Assembly (NCBI RefSeq): GCF_047553045.1
Contig: NZ_CP180208.1
Location: 3,152,394-3,216,393, forward strand
Length of the DNA: 64,000 nt
DNA from: Sphingomonas_L flavalba_A
GTDB lineage: Bacteria; Pseudomonadota; Alphaproteobacteria; Sphingomonadales; Sphingomonadaceae
Direction: 5' to 3'
Shown here: piece by piece, positions 7,776-16,006 of the stretch
Layout: every line of letters begins with the position of its first letter
Numbering within the stretch: position 1 is the first letter of the stretch
The notes under the pieces: model-generated
Database searches by the model: none
Told to the model about the DNA's origin: nothing
What the model saw: the letters and a program-made list of their open reading frames with translations, nothing else
Program-made: the position numbers and the translations under genes

Positions 7776-9266
7776 ATGGCGAACCAGCCGGATAATGCAG
7801 CGCCGGCCGGAAAATCAACTGATTTTCAGGTGATTGGCGGCGCCGGCATGGAGAATGCCCGCCTTGGGGCATGGCTGATCCTGTGGATCGCACTCCCCAA
7901 CGCCGCCCTTGCCCTGCTCTGGATGATTGGCAGCCCGCCGCGCTATCCCGAAATCATTGCGACAGGGCTGATCGGCCTCACGGTCAGACGAGCGAAACCC
8001 CTGGTTATCGCCTTCGCTTTCGCGGCAACCATGGTTTACTCAATACTCCAATTCATCTCCCGCCTTTTCAATCTTTCACCGGTCGAACTGGCCACGTCCG
8101 CCCGGTTCCTCACCGAACTCCGCCCGTCTGAGGCGCCCGTCTATATCGGGGTATTCGCCGTGGTCGTCGCCACACTGCTCGCCGGCGCGCTGGCAGCGCG
8201 GAACAGCATGGCCTTCATTGCGACGCGCTCGCTGCTGATCGCGGCGGCCGCGACATTGTTGCTCGCCGCGGTCGACTTCCTCGTCGTGAGCCAGAACAAA
8301 GGCAGCTATAAGCGAGACGCGCCGGACAACGCCGCTTTTCAGTCGGGCGTGCGGCAAAGCGGCTTTCTCGCTCACACGGGTGAGGGCCGCCACCTCATCC
8401 TGATCGCCGTCGAAGCCATGGGCGCCCCGCGCGATCATATGCTGACGACGCGACTTTTTGCACCGCTGCAGGCGGATGCCGTCGCCGCCCGCTATCTGGT
8501 CACACAGGGCACAAGCCTTTTTTACGGATCGACGACCAACGCCGAGATCCGGGAGCTTTGCGGCCGGTGGGGCAGGTATGATCCGCTACTCGAAAAGGCT
8601 GATTCGACCTGCCTGCCGTTTCGGCTTGCCAGACAGCACTACCAGACAACCGCCATACACAGTTTCGATGCCGGCTTTTTCGATCGCGCCCGCTGGTATC
8701 CAAAGGTGGGCTTCCAGCACATGCTGTTCCGGGACGCGCTGCTGCAATCCGGCGTCACCCCCTGTCCGGGGCTGTTCCCTGGCGCCTGCGACCGCGACAT
8801 ACCCGCGCTGATCGCCCGCCGCCTCAAAACCGCGCCCCAGTCGCAATTCATCTATTGGCTGACCCTGAACTCCCATTTCCCCGTGCCAAGCCTGGCGGCG
8901 CTGCACACCGCGCGTTGCACCGCGCTGGGCAAGGACTTGTCCGCCAACAGACCTATGGTCTGCCGCATGTTCAAGCTATGGCATGAGGTGTTCGCCGGCC
9001 TCGCGCGCGAAATCACCGCCGCCGATTTCCCGGAAGCCGACATACTGATCGTCGGCGACCACCGGCCGCCCTATTATGACCGCAAACAGCGGGAGATGTT
9101 CGAAACGGACACAGTCCCATGGCTACTGCTGCGCGCCCGGCGGCGCCGCCCGGTCAGTCGCCGCAAGGCTCTGCCCGGTCTGTCGGTCGACACGTCCGGG
9201 CGCCAGGATACGGCTGCCGTGGCGATGAGCGCACATCACGCCGAATGGAACGCGCCGCTGCCATAA
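7776..9266 (+). CDS. Membrane sulfatase / phosphoethanolamine-transferase-like protein
   Basis: The 496-residue protein has an N-terminal membrane part (hydrophobic stretches about 30-52, 76-96, 122-140 and 150-172) and a periplasmic alkaline-phosphatase-superfamily domain. HLILIAVEAMG (Glu213) matches the first metal-binding strand. GSTTNAEIRELCG (251-263) matches the nucleophile loop of EptA/LTA-synthase relatives. DILIVGDHRPPYY near 425 supplies the late Asp-His metal ligands. It probably modifies a surface glycan or lipid head group, but no polysaccharide genes adjoin it, so the acceptor is unknown. ATG 7776 has a GGGAG site. Base composition is slightly lower in GC than its neighbours. 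Confidence 0.75.
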   Translation: MANQPDNAAPAGKSTDFQVIGGAGMENARLGAWLILWIALPNAALALLWMIGSPPRYPEIIATGLIGLTVRRAKPLVIAFAFAATMVYSILQFISRLFNLSPVELATSARFLTELRPSEAPVYIGVFAVVVATLLAGALAARNSMAFIATRSLLIAAAATLLLAAVDFLVVSQNKGSYKRDAPDNAAFQSGVRQSGFLAHTGEGRHLILIAVEAMGAPRDHMLTTRLFAPLQADAVAARYLVTQGTSLFYGSTTNAEIRELCGRWGRYDPLLEKADSTCLPFRLARQHYQTTAIHSFDAGFFDRARWYPKVGFQHMLFRDALLQSGVTPCPGLFPGACDRDIPALIARRLKTAPQSQFIYWLTLNSHFPVPSLAALHTARCTALGKDLSANRPMVCRMFKLWHEVFAGLAREITAADFPEADILIVGDHRPPYYDRKQREMFETDTVPWLLLRARRRRPVSRRKALPGLSVDTSGRQDTAAVAMSAHHAEWNAPLP

Positions 9267-9438
9267 CATGGCCATGCAGAGGCCGGCGGTGACGCCGTCA
9301 TCCACCGCTCGCGGCGGCTACGCAGAACGCGGCCCCTGCGTTCGCCCCCTTCCGGCGGATTGCAATCCAACACCCGGTTCGCGATGTAGGCGCGTCGAAA
9401 TCCGACGCTTCGCCCCGCTGCCCGTAAGGAGGGCCGCC

Positions 9439-9540
9439 ATGCTGAAACCCGTCTTCGCCGCCAACATATTCGCCGGCCATCGGCGTTGCGCCCAGCCCGC
9501 GTTTCACGCCCCGCCCGTACCACGATCGGCGCGGGCCTGA
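9439..9540 (+). CDS. Short leader ORF or displaced N-terminus of the DUF418 gene
   Basis: ATG 9439 follows a very good GGAGG site (about 9428) and opens 33 codons that end with TGA at 9538-9540, inside the DUF418 reading frame. No better start exists for the DUF418 gene itself. The ORF could be a leader peptide that couples translation to the DUF418 frame, or the authentic N-terminus separated by a frameshift. The peptide itself (MLKPVFAANIFAGHRR...) has no recognisable homology. Confidence 0.4.
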   Translation: MLKPVFAANIFAGHRRCAQPAFHAPPVPRSARA

Positions 9541-10793
9541 TCGCGACCGCCAGCCCGGCGGGCGCCTCGCCGCGCCTCGCCACCGTCGACGCCGTGCGCG
9601 GCGCGGCGGTGATGGGCATATTGTTGCTCAACATCATCGCCTTCGCGATGCCCGGCTACGCCTATGTCGACCCGCAGTATTACGGCGGCGCGACCGGCGC
9701 GAACTTCTTCGCCTGGGCGGGCGCCTACATTCTCGCCGACGGCAAGATGCGCGGCCTGTTCACCATGCTGTTCGGCGCCAGCATGCTGCTGGTCGCCGAT
9801 CGGGCGCTGGCCGGCGGGGAACACCCGGCGCGGGTGCATTATGCGCGGATGGGCTGGCTGCTGGTGATCGGCATGCTCCACGCCTGGCTGGTCTGGGCCG
9901 GCGACATCCTGGTGCTCTACGCGCTGTGCGGCGCCGTCGCTTTTCTCGCCTGGCGGCTGCCCGCGCGCACGCTGTTCGCCATCGCCGTCGCGCTGTTTGC
10001 CGCGAAGCTCGCGGTCGGCGCTCTCCAGTACGACGCCGCCGCGCGCTACGAGGCGGCGGCCACCGCCCCGGCGGCCGACCCGGCCCTGCGGGCGCGCTGG
10101 CAGGCCTACCGCGATTCGATGGCACCACCGCCCGCCACCGCCGCCGAAGACCTCGCCGCCTATCGCGGCGGCTGGGCCAGCGTGCAGGCGGCGCGCGGCG
10201 ACACCGCGCGCGACTATCAGCAACGTATCCTGCCGCTGGCCGTCCCGGACACGCTGGCGCTGCTCGCGCTCGGCATGGCGCTGTTCCGCACCGGCTTCTT
10301 CAGCGGCACGTGGGCCAGGCGGCGCTACCGGCAAGTCGCGCTCGCCGGCTACCTTATCTGCATACCGCTCTATCTGCCGCTGGTCGTCTGGATCACCGGC
10401 ACCGCCTTCTCACCGGTCACCCTGCTGATGACGGAGGCGCTGCACCTGACCCTGCTGCGCCCGCTGCTGACCGTCGCCGACGCGGCACTCGTCATCCTGT
10501 TCGTGCAGTCCGGCCGCGCCCGCTGGCTGGCGGAGCGGCTGACGGCGGCCGGGCGCATGGCGTTTTCCAATTACATCGGCACCAGCCTGGTCTGCACCCT
10601 GTTCTTCTACGGCTACGGCCTTGGCTGGTACGGCTGGCTGGAACGCTGGCAGTGCTACGGCGTCGTCGCCGGCGTGTGGCTGCTGATCCTGCTCTGGTCG
10701 AAACCCTGGCTCGACCGATTCGCCTATGGGCCGCTCGAATGGCTGTGGCGTTCGCTCGCGCGCGGCCGGCTGCAACGCTTCCGCCACAACTGA
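9486..10793 (+). CDS. DUF418 (YeiB-like) membrane protein
   Basis: From about residue 34 the protein shows the DUF418 opening ATVDAVRGAAVMGILLLNI. Many transmembrane helices follow, and the C-terminal half has the usual GRMAFSNYIGTSLV and LLILLWSKPWLDRFAYGPLEWLWR motifs. Members are inner-membrane proteins of unknown function with similarity to acyltransferase-3 transporters. The start is uncertain: the frame's earliest candidate is TTG 9486 without a ribosome site, whereas the well-placed GGAGG serves the overlapping short ORF at 9439. CTG 9537, next to that ORF's stop, is a coupled alternative. The fold is secure; the true N-terminus is not. Confidence 0.82.
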   Translation: MRPARVSRPARTTIGAGLIATASPAGASPRLATVDAVRGAAVMGILLLNIIAFAMPGYAYVDPQYYGGATGANFFAWAGAYILADGKMRGLFTMLFGASMLLVADRALAGGEHPARVHYARMGWLLVIGMLHAWLVWAGDILVLYALCGAVAFLAWRLPARTLFAIAVALFAAKLAVGALQYDAAARYEAAATAPAADPALRARWQAYRDSMAPPPATAAEDLAAYRGGWASVQAARGDTARDYQQRILPLAVPDTLALLALGMALFRTGFFSGTWARRRYRQVALAGYLICIPLYLPLVVWITGTAFSPVTLLMTEALHLTLLRPLLTVADAALVILFVQSGRARWLAERLTAAGRMAFSNYIGTSLVCTLFFYGYGLGWYGWLERWQCYGVVAGVWLLILLWSKPWLDRFAYGPLEWLWRSLARGRLQRFRHN

Positions 10794-10799
10794 TCTCTT

Positions 10800-10851
10800 G
10801 CAATCTATTCGCAATAGCCGTATTCCAATTGCGAGAGAGAGGGCGAAACCA
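10800..10851 (+). promoter_or_regulatory. Possible iron-responsive operator upstream of bfd
   Basis: The leader contains TTGC-N9-GCAA followed closely by CCAATTGCGAGAG, giving repeated TTGCAAT-like half sites. Fur/Irr/RirA-type regulators of alphaproteobacteria bind inverted repeats rich in such elements, and the downstream gene is an iron-release ferredoxin. The assignment to a particular regulator is inference. Confidence 0.3.
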
Positions 10852-11022
10852 ATGGTCGTCTGCGTTTGCAACGCAATACGGGAAAAGGACGTGCGAGAGG
10901 CCGCCCGTCAGGGCTGTGGCGACCCGCTTTCCGCCTATGCCAGCCTCGGCCGCCGGCCCCGTTGCGGCCAGTGTGTCCCGTTCGCGCGAGAGATTATCAC
11001 TGAAGAACGGGCTACTGCATAA
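10852..11022 (+). CDS. bfd: Bacterioferritin-associated ferredoxin
   Basis: The 56-residue protein has the [2Fe-2S] ligand arrangement of Bfd: CVC at Cys4 and Cys6, and CGQC at Cys38 and Cys41. Bfd docks on bacterioferritin and passes electrons to its haem to reduce and release stored iron. Start ATG 10852 is preceded by a GA-rich GAGAGAGGG stretch. bfr follows within 100 bp on the same strand, but a strong terminator intervenes. The two may therefore be expressed separately, as expected for proteins needed under opposite iron conditions. Confidence 0.93.
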   Translation: MVVCVCNAIREKDVREAARQGCGDPLSAYASLGRRPRCGQCVPFAREIITEERATA

Positions 11023-11037
11023 CGCTCTCAACTGAAC

Positions 11038-11062
11038 AAACCGCGGATTTCCGCGGTTTTTT
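11038..11062 (+). terminator. Rho-independent terminator after bfd
   Basis: The ten-base arms AAACCGCGGA (11038-11047) and TCCGCGGTTT (11050-11059) form a GC-rich hairpin with a two-base TT gap, so the innermost pair probably opens. The T-run is continuous with the right arm. It lies 15 bases after the bfd stop and before the bfr ribosome site. Confidence 0.85.
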
Positions 11063-11118
11063 CGAGTGATTCTTCCGCCCGGCGCGGCTATGATGCGCGC
11101 CTGCGGAAGGAGAATGTC

Positions 11119-11598
11119 ATGCAGGGTGACGCCAAGGTCATCGAGTATCTGAACGACGCGCTCAAGAATGAGCTGACGGCGATCAACCAGTATTTCCTGC
11201 ACTACCGCCTGCTCGACCACTGGGGCGTGAAGCGCCTCGCCAAGTTCGAATATGGCGAGTCGATCGACGAGATGAAGCACGCCGACAAGCTGGCGGAGCG
11301 CATCCTGTTCCTCGACGGGCTGCCGAATTTCCAGATGCTCGGCCGGCTGCGCATCGGCGAATCGGTCGAGGAAATTCTGAAGGCCGACCTCGCGCTGGAA
11401 AATGAGGCGATTCCGCTGCTGCGCGACGGCATCGCCCACTGCGAAAGCGTGCGCGACTATATCACCCGCGAATTGCTGGAAGACATTCTCGCCAATGAGG
11501 AAGAACATGTCGACACGCTGGAACGCCAGTTCGACATGATCCGCCAGATGGGGTTGCAGAACTACATCCAGCTCCAGTCGAAGCCGGAAGACGACTGA
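11119..11598 (+). CDS. bfr: Bacterioferritin
   Basis: The 159-residue four-helix protein retains every ferroxidase ligand at the canonical numbering: Glu18, Glu51, His54, Glu94, Glu127 and His130. It also has haem-ligand Met52. Bacterioferritin assembles as a 24-subunit shell that oxidises and stores iron. The ribosome site GGAAGGAG stands just before ATG 11119. It follows bfd, its electron-donor partner, across a terminator. Confidence 0.96.
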   Translation: MQGDAKVIEYLNDALKNELTAINQYFLHYRLLDHWGVKRLAKFEYGESIDEMKHADKLAERILFLDGLPNFQMLGRLRIGESVEEILKADLALENEAIPLLRDGIAHCESVRDYITRELLEDILANEEEHVDTLERQFDMIRQMGLQNYIQLQSKPEDD

Positions 11599-11606
11599 CC
11601 GACGGC

Positions 11607-11629
11607 GGCGGGGCGGCTTCAGCCCCGCC
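11607..11629. terminator. Possible bidirectional terminator between bfr and hpt
   Basis: GGCGGGGC (11607-11614) and GCCCCGCC (11622-11629) form a stem between the converging bfr and Hpt genes. The right arm overlaps the last codons of the Hpt gene. There is no clear T-run, so the strength is uncertain. Confidence 0.4.
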
Positions 11630-12065
11630 CCATCCCCTCGGCCAGCGCCTGCGCCTTGCGCCCGAAGGCGGGGCGGCGTTCGACCAGCGGGTTGGTTTCG
11701 CGATCGAACTGGGCCAGCGTTTCGGCGAATAACGGCTTCAGCCGCACCGCTTCCGCGATCAGCTCGTCCGGGGCCTGGTGCATCTCGACACAGCGCCGGG
11801 CGACCATCTCGATCGTCTCGGCGCTGTCGGCGACCTGCCCGGCGCCGAACTGCCGCGCCTCGCCCTTCAGCGTATGGGCGGGGACGACCAGCGCCGCGGC
11901 GTTGCCGGCGCGCAACGCCTCCTCGATCTGGGCGAGCGCCTTGGCGCCATCTTCCCGAAAATAGCCGAGAATCCGCACGAAATCGGCGCCCAGCTCGGCT
12001 CGCACCTGCTGGAACATCGCCCAATCGATCAAACTGCTTTCCTGTCCGGACACTGTCGCCCGCAT
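11619..12065 (-). CDS. Hpt-domain phosphotransfer protein
   Basis: The protein (148 residues from ATG 12065) is a single Hpt domain with the phospho-acceptor motif AHTLKGEARQFGA, in which the histidine before TLKG is the phosphorylated residue. Hpt proteins pass phosphate between hybrid kinases and response regulators. No hybrid kinase is adjacent, so the partner lies elsewhere. The start was set at ATG 12065 because AGGGAAGG precedes it. ATG 12086, seven codons upstream, has no ribosome site. The last 20 residues are positively charged. Confidence 0.8.
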   Translation of the reverse strand: MRATVSGQESSLIDWAMFQQVRAELGADFVRILGYFREDGAKALAQIEEALRAGNAAALVVPAHTLKGEARQFGAGQVADSAETIEMVARRCVEMHQAPDELIAEAVRLKPLFAETLAQFDRETNPLVERRPAFGRKAQALAEGMGRG

Positions 12066-12144
12066 CCTTCCCTGGCGGCCCCGCATCCAGCCATAGGGGG
12101 GAATGGTAAAAGGCCGGTTGATGCGCGGCCTCGCCCGGCGAATT

Positions 12145-12351
12145 TCAGGCCTCGCTTCGCCGCACCCGCGTGCCGGCGCCGATCGGCGTCTCCTCCGCCG
12201 TCACCGCCCAGCCGCGTTCGGCGGCCAGCGCGGCAATTTCGCGCGGGGCGGTGGGGTCGTCGGCGACGATCACCGCCTCCGTCGCGCCGCGCATCGCCTT
12301 GGCCAGCATCAGCGCCGGCCACGGGCAATGCATGCCGCGCGCGTCGATCAT
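12145..12351 (-). CDS. TusA/SirA-like sulfurtransferase
   Basis: This 68-residue protein has the TusA signature RGMHCPWPALMLAKAM, with Cys9 as the persulfide-carrying residue in the CPxP motif. TusA relays sulfur for tRNA thiolation and related routes. Its ATG overlaps the stop of der by four bases (ATGA), so it is the last gene of the yfgM-bamB-der-tusA run. Whether it works in tRNA modification or another sulfur pathway cannot be decided here. Confidence 0.85.
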   Translation of the reverse strand: MIDARGMHCPWPALMLAKAMRGATEAVIVADDPTAPREIAALAAERGWAVTAEETPIGAGTRVRRSEA

Positions 12352-13733
12352 TTGCCGCCGAACGGGTTCTTCGGCGCGCGCAGGGTCAGCCGCACCGGCA
12401 CCGCGCCAAAGCCGAGGTCGCGGCGGATGCCGTTCATCAGGTAGCGGCGGTAGCTTTCCGGCAACTGGTCCACCCGCGTGCCGAACAGCACGAAGCCCGG
12501 CGGCCGCGTCTTCGCCTGGGTCAGGTAGCGCAGCTTGATCCGCTTGCCGCCCGGCGCCGGCGGCGGGTTCTGCTCGATCGCCCGTTCGAACCAGCGGTTG
12601 AGCTGGCCGGTCGACACCCGCTTCGACCAGGCATCGCGCGCCGCGAACGCCGCTTCCAGCAACTGGTCGATGCCCTTGCCGGTCACCGCCGACACGGTCA
12701 GCACCGGCAGACCCCTGACCTGCGCCAGCCCGTCGTCGAGCGCGGCGCGCACGCCGTTGAACAGCGCGCTCGGCTCCTCCGCCACGTCCCATTTGTTGAG
12801 CGCGACGATCAGCGCCCGCCCCTCCTGAAGCACCGCGTCGGCGATCCGCAGGTCCTGCGCCTCCAGCCCGCGCGTCGCGTCGAGCAGCAGCACGACGACC
12901 TCGGCGAAGTCGACGGCATGGAGCGCGTCGGCAACCGACAGCTTCTCCAGCTTGTCCTTGACCAGCGCGCGCTTGCGCATCCCGGCGGTGTCGATCAACC
13001 GCACCGGCCGGTCGCGCCACGCCCAGTCGATCGCGATCGAATCGCGGGTGATCCCGGCCTCCGGCCCGGTAATCATCCGCTCCTCGCCCAGCATCTTGTT
13101 GATCAGCGTCGACTTGCCGGCATTGGGGCGCCCGACGATCGCCAGCTTCAGCGGCCCCATCGCCTCTTCCGCCCCGTCGTCCCCGACCTCGTTTTCGCCT
13201 TCGGCGTTCTCCTCGTCGCGCTCGATGAACGGCCGCAACCCCTCGAACAGGTCGGCCAGCCCCTCGCCATGCTCGGCGGAAATCTGCACCGGGTCGCCAA
13301 AGCCAAGCGCCAGCGCCTCCAGCACCCCCTGTTCGCCGGCGCGCCCTTCCGCCTTGTTGGCGACCAGCACCACCGGCGTGTCGCCGGCACGCAACCAGCG
13401 GGCGATCTCCGCGTCGAGCGGCAACACCCCGGCGCGCGCGTCGATCATCAACAGCGCGGCGTCGGCCTCGGCCAGCGCGGCGGTGGTCTGCGCCCGCATC
13501 CGCCCCGGCAGGCTCTGCGGGTCGTCCTCCTCGAAACCGGCGGTGTCGATGATCCGGAACGGGCAGCCGAGCAGGTCGGCATCGCCCTCGCGCCGGTCGC
13601 GGGTCACCCCCGGCCGGTCGTCGACCAGCGCCAGCTTCTTGCCGACCAGCCGGTTGAACAGCGTCGACTTGCCGACATTGGGCCGGCCGATGATGGCGAT
13701 GACGGGCAGGGCGTGGTGCAGGGGGCGGGGCAT
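12348..13733 (-). CDS. der: Ribosome-biogenesis GTPase Der (EngA)
   Basis: The 461-residue protein contains two tandem GTPase domains. The first P-loop is GRPNVGKS at 16-23, and the second is GRPNAGKS near residue 200. Each has DTAG switch II and NKxD motifs (NKAEG and NKWD). A C-terminal KH-like domain ends in RAPKNPFGGK. Der is essential for 50S subunit maturation. The acidic stretch between the G domains (ERDEENAEGENEVGDDGAEEA) is typical of the linker. It lies downstream of bamB, as in many proteobacteria. Confidence 0.97.
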   Translation of the reverse strand: MPRPLHHALPVIAIIGRPNVGKSTLFNRLVGKKLALVDDRPGVTRDRREGDADLLGCPFRIIDTAGFEEDDPQSLPGRMRAQTTAALAEADAALLMIDARAGVLPLDAEIARWLRAGDTPVVLVANKAEGRAGEQGVLEALALGFGDPVQISAEHGEGLADLFEGLRPFIERDEENAEGENEVGDDGAEEAMGPLKLAIVGRPNAGKSTLINKMLGEERMITGPEAGITRDSIAIDWAWRDRPVRLIDTAGMRKRALVKDKLEKLSVADALHAVDFAEVVVLLLDATRGLEAQDLRIADAVLQEGRALIVALNKWDVAEEPSALFNGVRAALDDGLAQVRGLPVLTVSAVTGKGIDQLLEAAFAARDAWSKRVSTGQLNRWFERAIEQNPPPAPGGKRIKLRYLTQAKTRPPGFVLFGTRVDQLPESYRRYLMNGIRRDLGFGAVPVRLTLRAPKNPFGGK

Positions 13734-13848
13734 GGTCTCCGCGCCCTAGCCGCTATCGGTGCCGCTTGTCGAACGCGAAGGACAAGGGCGGTCGTGCCCG
13801 CCCCGTCATGCCGGTGAAAACCGGCCTCTTGCGGGTATCGCCGCCGCT

Positions 13849-15216
13849 TCACCGCCAGGCGGTCAGGCGCCCCTTCTCGTCGACGGTATACAGCGTCTTT
13901 TCCGCCACCACCGGTGGCAGGAAGATCGGCGTCTTGTACTTGACCGTCGCCGTCACCGCCCCGGTCGTCGCGGACACATAGGCGATCTGGCCGCGCGTGC
14001 TGACCAGCACCAGCTGCCCGCCGGCCAGAACCGGGCCGGACCAGGCGATCTGGCCCTTCTTCTTCTTTTCCTTCTCCCAGCGCGGCAGCTGGGTCACCCA
14101 GCGCACCTTGCCGGTCGCGCGCGCAATGCATAGCAGCCGGCCGTCATCGGCGACCGCATACACCCATTCGCCGGCAACCCACGGCGTCGACAGGCCGGCG
14201 ACATTGATTTCCCACAAACGCTGGCCGGTCACCAGTTCGAGCGAAACCATCCGCCCGCCCTGGCCGATCGCGAATACCCGGCCCTGGTCGATCACCGGGT
14301 CGGCATCGACATCGTTGATAATGCCGACCTGGGTCGAAATACTGGTCTTGGACAGCGCGTCCTGCCACACCGGGCGGCCGTTCTCGTAGCGATAGGCGTT
14401 CAGCTCGCCGGACGAAAAGCCGGTAACCACGGTGCCCTGCGCCACCGCCGGGGCGGCGACGCCGAAAATGCCGGCGGTCTCGATCGTGCCGCTCGTCGTC
14501 CACTCCAGATTGCCGTCGCTGGCGCGCAACGCATAAAGCTGGTTGTCCTGCGACATCACATAGACATTGCCGAGCGCGATCGTCGGCGCGCCGCGCAACG
14601 GGCTGCCCGGCCGCTTCTTCCACAGCACCTTGCCGTCGGCGGCGTTGAACGCAACGACGTCGCCCAGCCCGTTCGTCGCATAGAGGTTCTGGCCGTCAAT
14701 GCTGACGCCGCCGCCGAAGACAACGCCGCTCGTCCCCTTCATCTCGCCGGACCAGAAGCTCGCTCCGCCCTCGACATCCTGGGCCGCGCCGACATCGGCC
14801 TGCCACACCAGGTTGCCGGTCCGGCTGTCGAACGCGCGCAGCCGGGCACGGGTGTCGACGATATAGACGCGGCCGCCGCCGATCACCGGGGCCGAGGCCA
14901 GCCGCGCGCGGTTCGACCCGGCGTTGATCTTCGCCGACCAGACGCGCTGCGGCGTTGCTGCCAGCGCCAGATGGCCCATCGTTTTCGCCGCATTGCCGCC
15001 GGGCTGCGCCCATTCGGCATTCTCCGCCGGCGGCGGCAACTGCACGTCGACATCGGCGATCGCCGGGTCGACGTCGACGCTGGCCTCGGACACCAGCACC
15101 GGAATGCGGTTGCCCAGCACCGGGGTCTTGGGCTTGTTGCTGCCCTTGAACACGCCGCAGCCGCTCAGGCTGGCCAGGGCGGCGGCGGCTACGGCCGTGG
15201 CGATCAGACGCTTCAT
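13849..15216 (-). CDS. bamB: Outer-membrane assembly lipoprotein BamB
   Basis: The 455-residue precursor has a lipoprotein signal ending in LSGC with lipidated Cys20. It is followed by PQQ-type beta-propeller repeats with recurrent YAVDD, NVYVMS, LYALRASDGNLEW and VAFNAADGKVLWKK motifs. BamB is the scaffold lipoprotein of the BAM machine that inserts outer-membrane beta-barrels. ATG 15216 was chosen because it starts the signal peptide and overlaps the yfgM stop (ATGA). Residues upstream in the open frame are shadow sequence. An 11-kDa-type hairpin repeat region separates it from der. Confidence 0.95.
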   Translation of the reverse strand: MKRLIATAVAAAALASLSGCGVFKGSNKPKTPVLGNRIPVLVSEASVDVDPAIADVDVQLPPPAENAEWAQPGGNAAKTMGHLALAATPQRVWSAKINAGSNRARLASAPVIGGGRVYIVDTRARLRAFDSRTGNLVWQADVGAAQDVEGGASFWSGEMKGTSGVVFGGGVSIDGQNLYATNGLGDVVAFNAADGKVLWKKRPGSPLRGAPTIALGNVYVMSQDNQLYALRASDGNLEWTTSGTIETAGIFGVAAPAVAQGTVVTGFSSGELNAYRYENGRPVWQDALSKTSISTQVGIINDVDADPVIDQGRVFAIGQGGRMVSLELVTGQRLWEINVAGLSTPWVAGEWVYAVADDGRLLCIARATGKVRWVTQLPRWEKEKKKKGQIAWSGPVLAGGQLVLVSTRGQIAYVSATTGAVTATVKYKTPIFLPPVVAEKTLYTVDEKGRLTAWR

Positions 15217-15914
15217 TTGGCTACGCTTTCCTTGGCCGCATCGACGGCATCCACTCCCAATACCCCGGCCACCTGCACCGCGCGTGAACGGATGCTGGCT
15301 GGCACGCCGGGGTCGGCGGCGATCTTGCCGAACAATTCGCCGGCCTCTTTCGGCTTGCCGGCGCGGACATAGGCGGCGGCAACCATCTCGCCGGCGCTGC
15401 CGAACCACGGATTCCCGGCCACCGCCAGCCCTTTCAGCCGGCTGATCACCGTGTCGGGCGGCAATACGTCATATTCGGCGGCGGTCTGGCGGACCAGCGC
15501 CAGGTCGCGGAACGGCTGGCCGATGCCGCTGTCCTCGGCAATCGCCTTGTACTGCGCCGCCGCGCCCTTGGTATCGTCCTTCTGCAAGGCGATGTCGGCC
15601 AGCGCCAGCCGCGCGGCGGCGCTGTAGCCGGGCCGGTCGGACTTGGCGAGTTCCTCCAGCTTCGGCTTCGCCTCGTCGACCTTGTTGGCACCCAGCGTGG
15701 CAAGCGCCGTCGCCAGTTCGTCGCCCTGCATCCCGGCGCGCCCGGCGTCGTAGTTGCGATACCAGAGGTAGCCGCCGAACAGCAGCAGGCCGATCAGGAT
15801 CGCGGCACCCAGTGCAATGCCATAGGTCTTGCCGAATCGGGTCAGCTGGTCGCGGCGCAATTCCTCGTCGACTTCGCGGATGAACGCTTGATTGTCGGAT
15901 GGCGTCAAAGCCAA
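15213..15914 (-). CDS. YfgM-like TPR membrane protein
   Basis: The 233-residue protein begins with a charged cytoplasmic end (SDNQAFIREVDEELRRDQL). One transmembrane helix (about 30-51, IALGAAILIGLLLFGGYLWY) follows, then a periplasmic TPR-like region with AARLALADIALQKDDTKGAAAQY. YfgM is an ancillary SecYEG-associated protein linking export to periplasmic chaperones, and it is usually encoded with bamB. The start is TTG 15914, supported by GGAG six bases upstream. No ATG is available before the conserved region. Confidence 0.85.
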   Translation of the reverse strand: MALTPSDNQAFIREVDEELRRDQLTRFGKTYGIALGAAILIGLLLFGGYLWYRNYDAGRAGMQGDELATALATLGANKVDEAKPKLEELAKSDRPGYSAAARLALADIALQKDDTKGAAAQYKAIAEDSGIGQPFRDLALVRQTAAEYDVLPPDTVISRLKGLAVAGNPWFGSAGEMVAAAYVRAGKPKEAGELFGKIAADPGVPASIRSRAVQVAGVLGVDAVDAAKESVAK

Positions 15915-16006
15915 ATTCTGTCTCCGTCGGCGCTAAGCTGCGCGGACCTTAGCGATGCCCGCATGTTGAGAAAAGCCGCCAAATCGCGGTTGGGCGCCGC
16001 GGGCGG

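Noticed and set aside
11778..13817. A 679-codon plus-strand frame opposite the Hpt, tusA and der genes
   Set aside because: It spans several real genes and an intergenic gap, has low-complexity Arg/Pro/His composition, and shows no motif.
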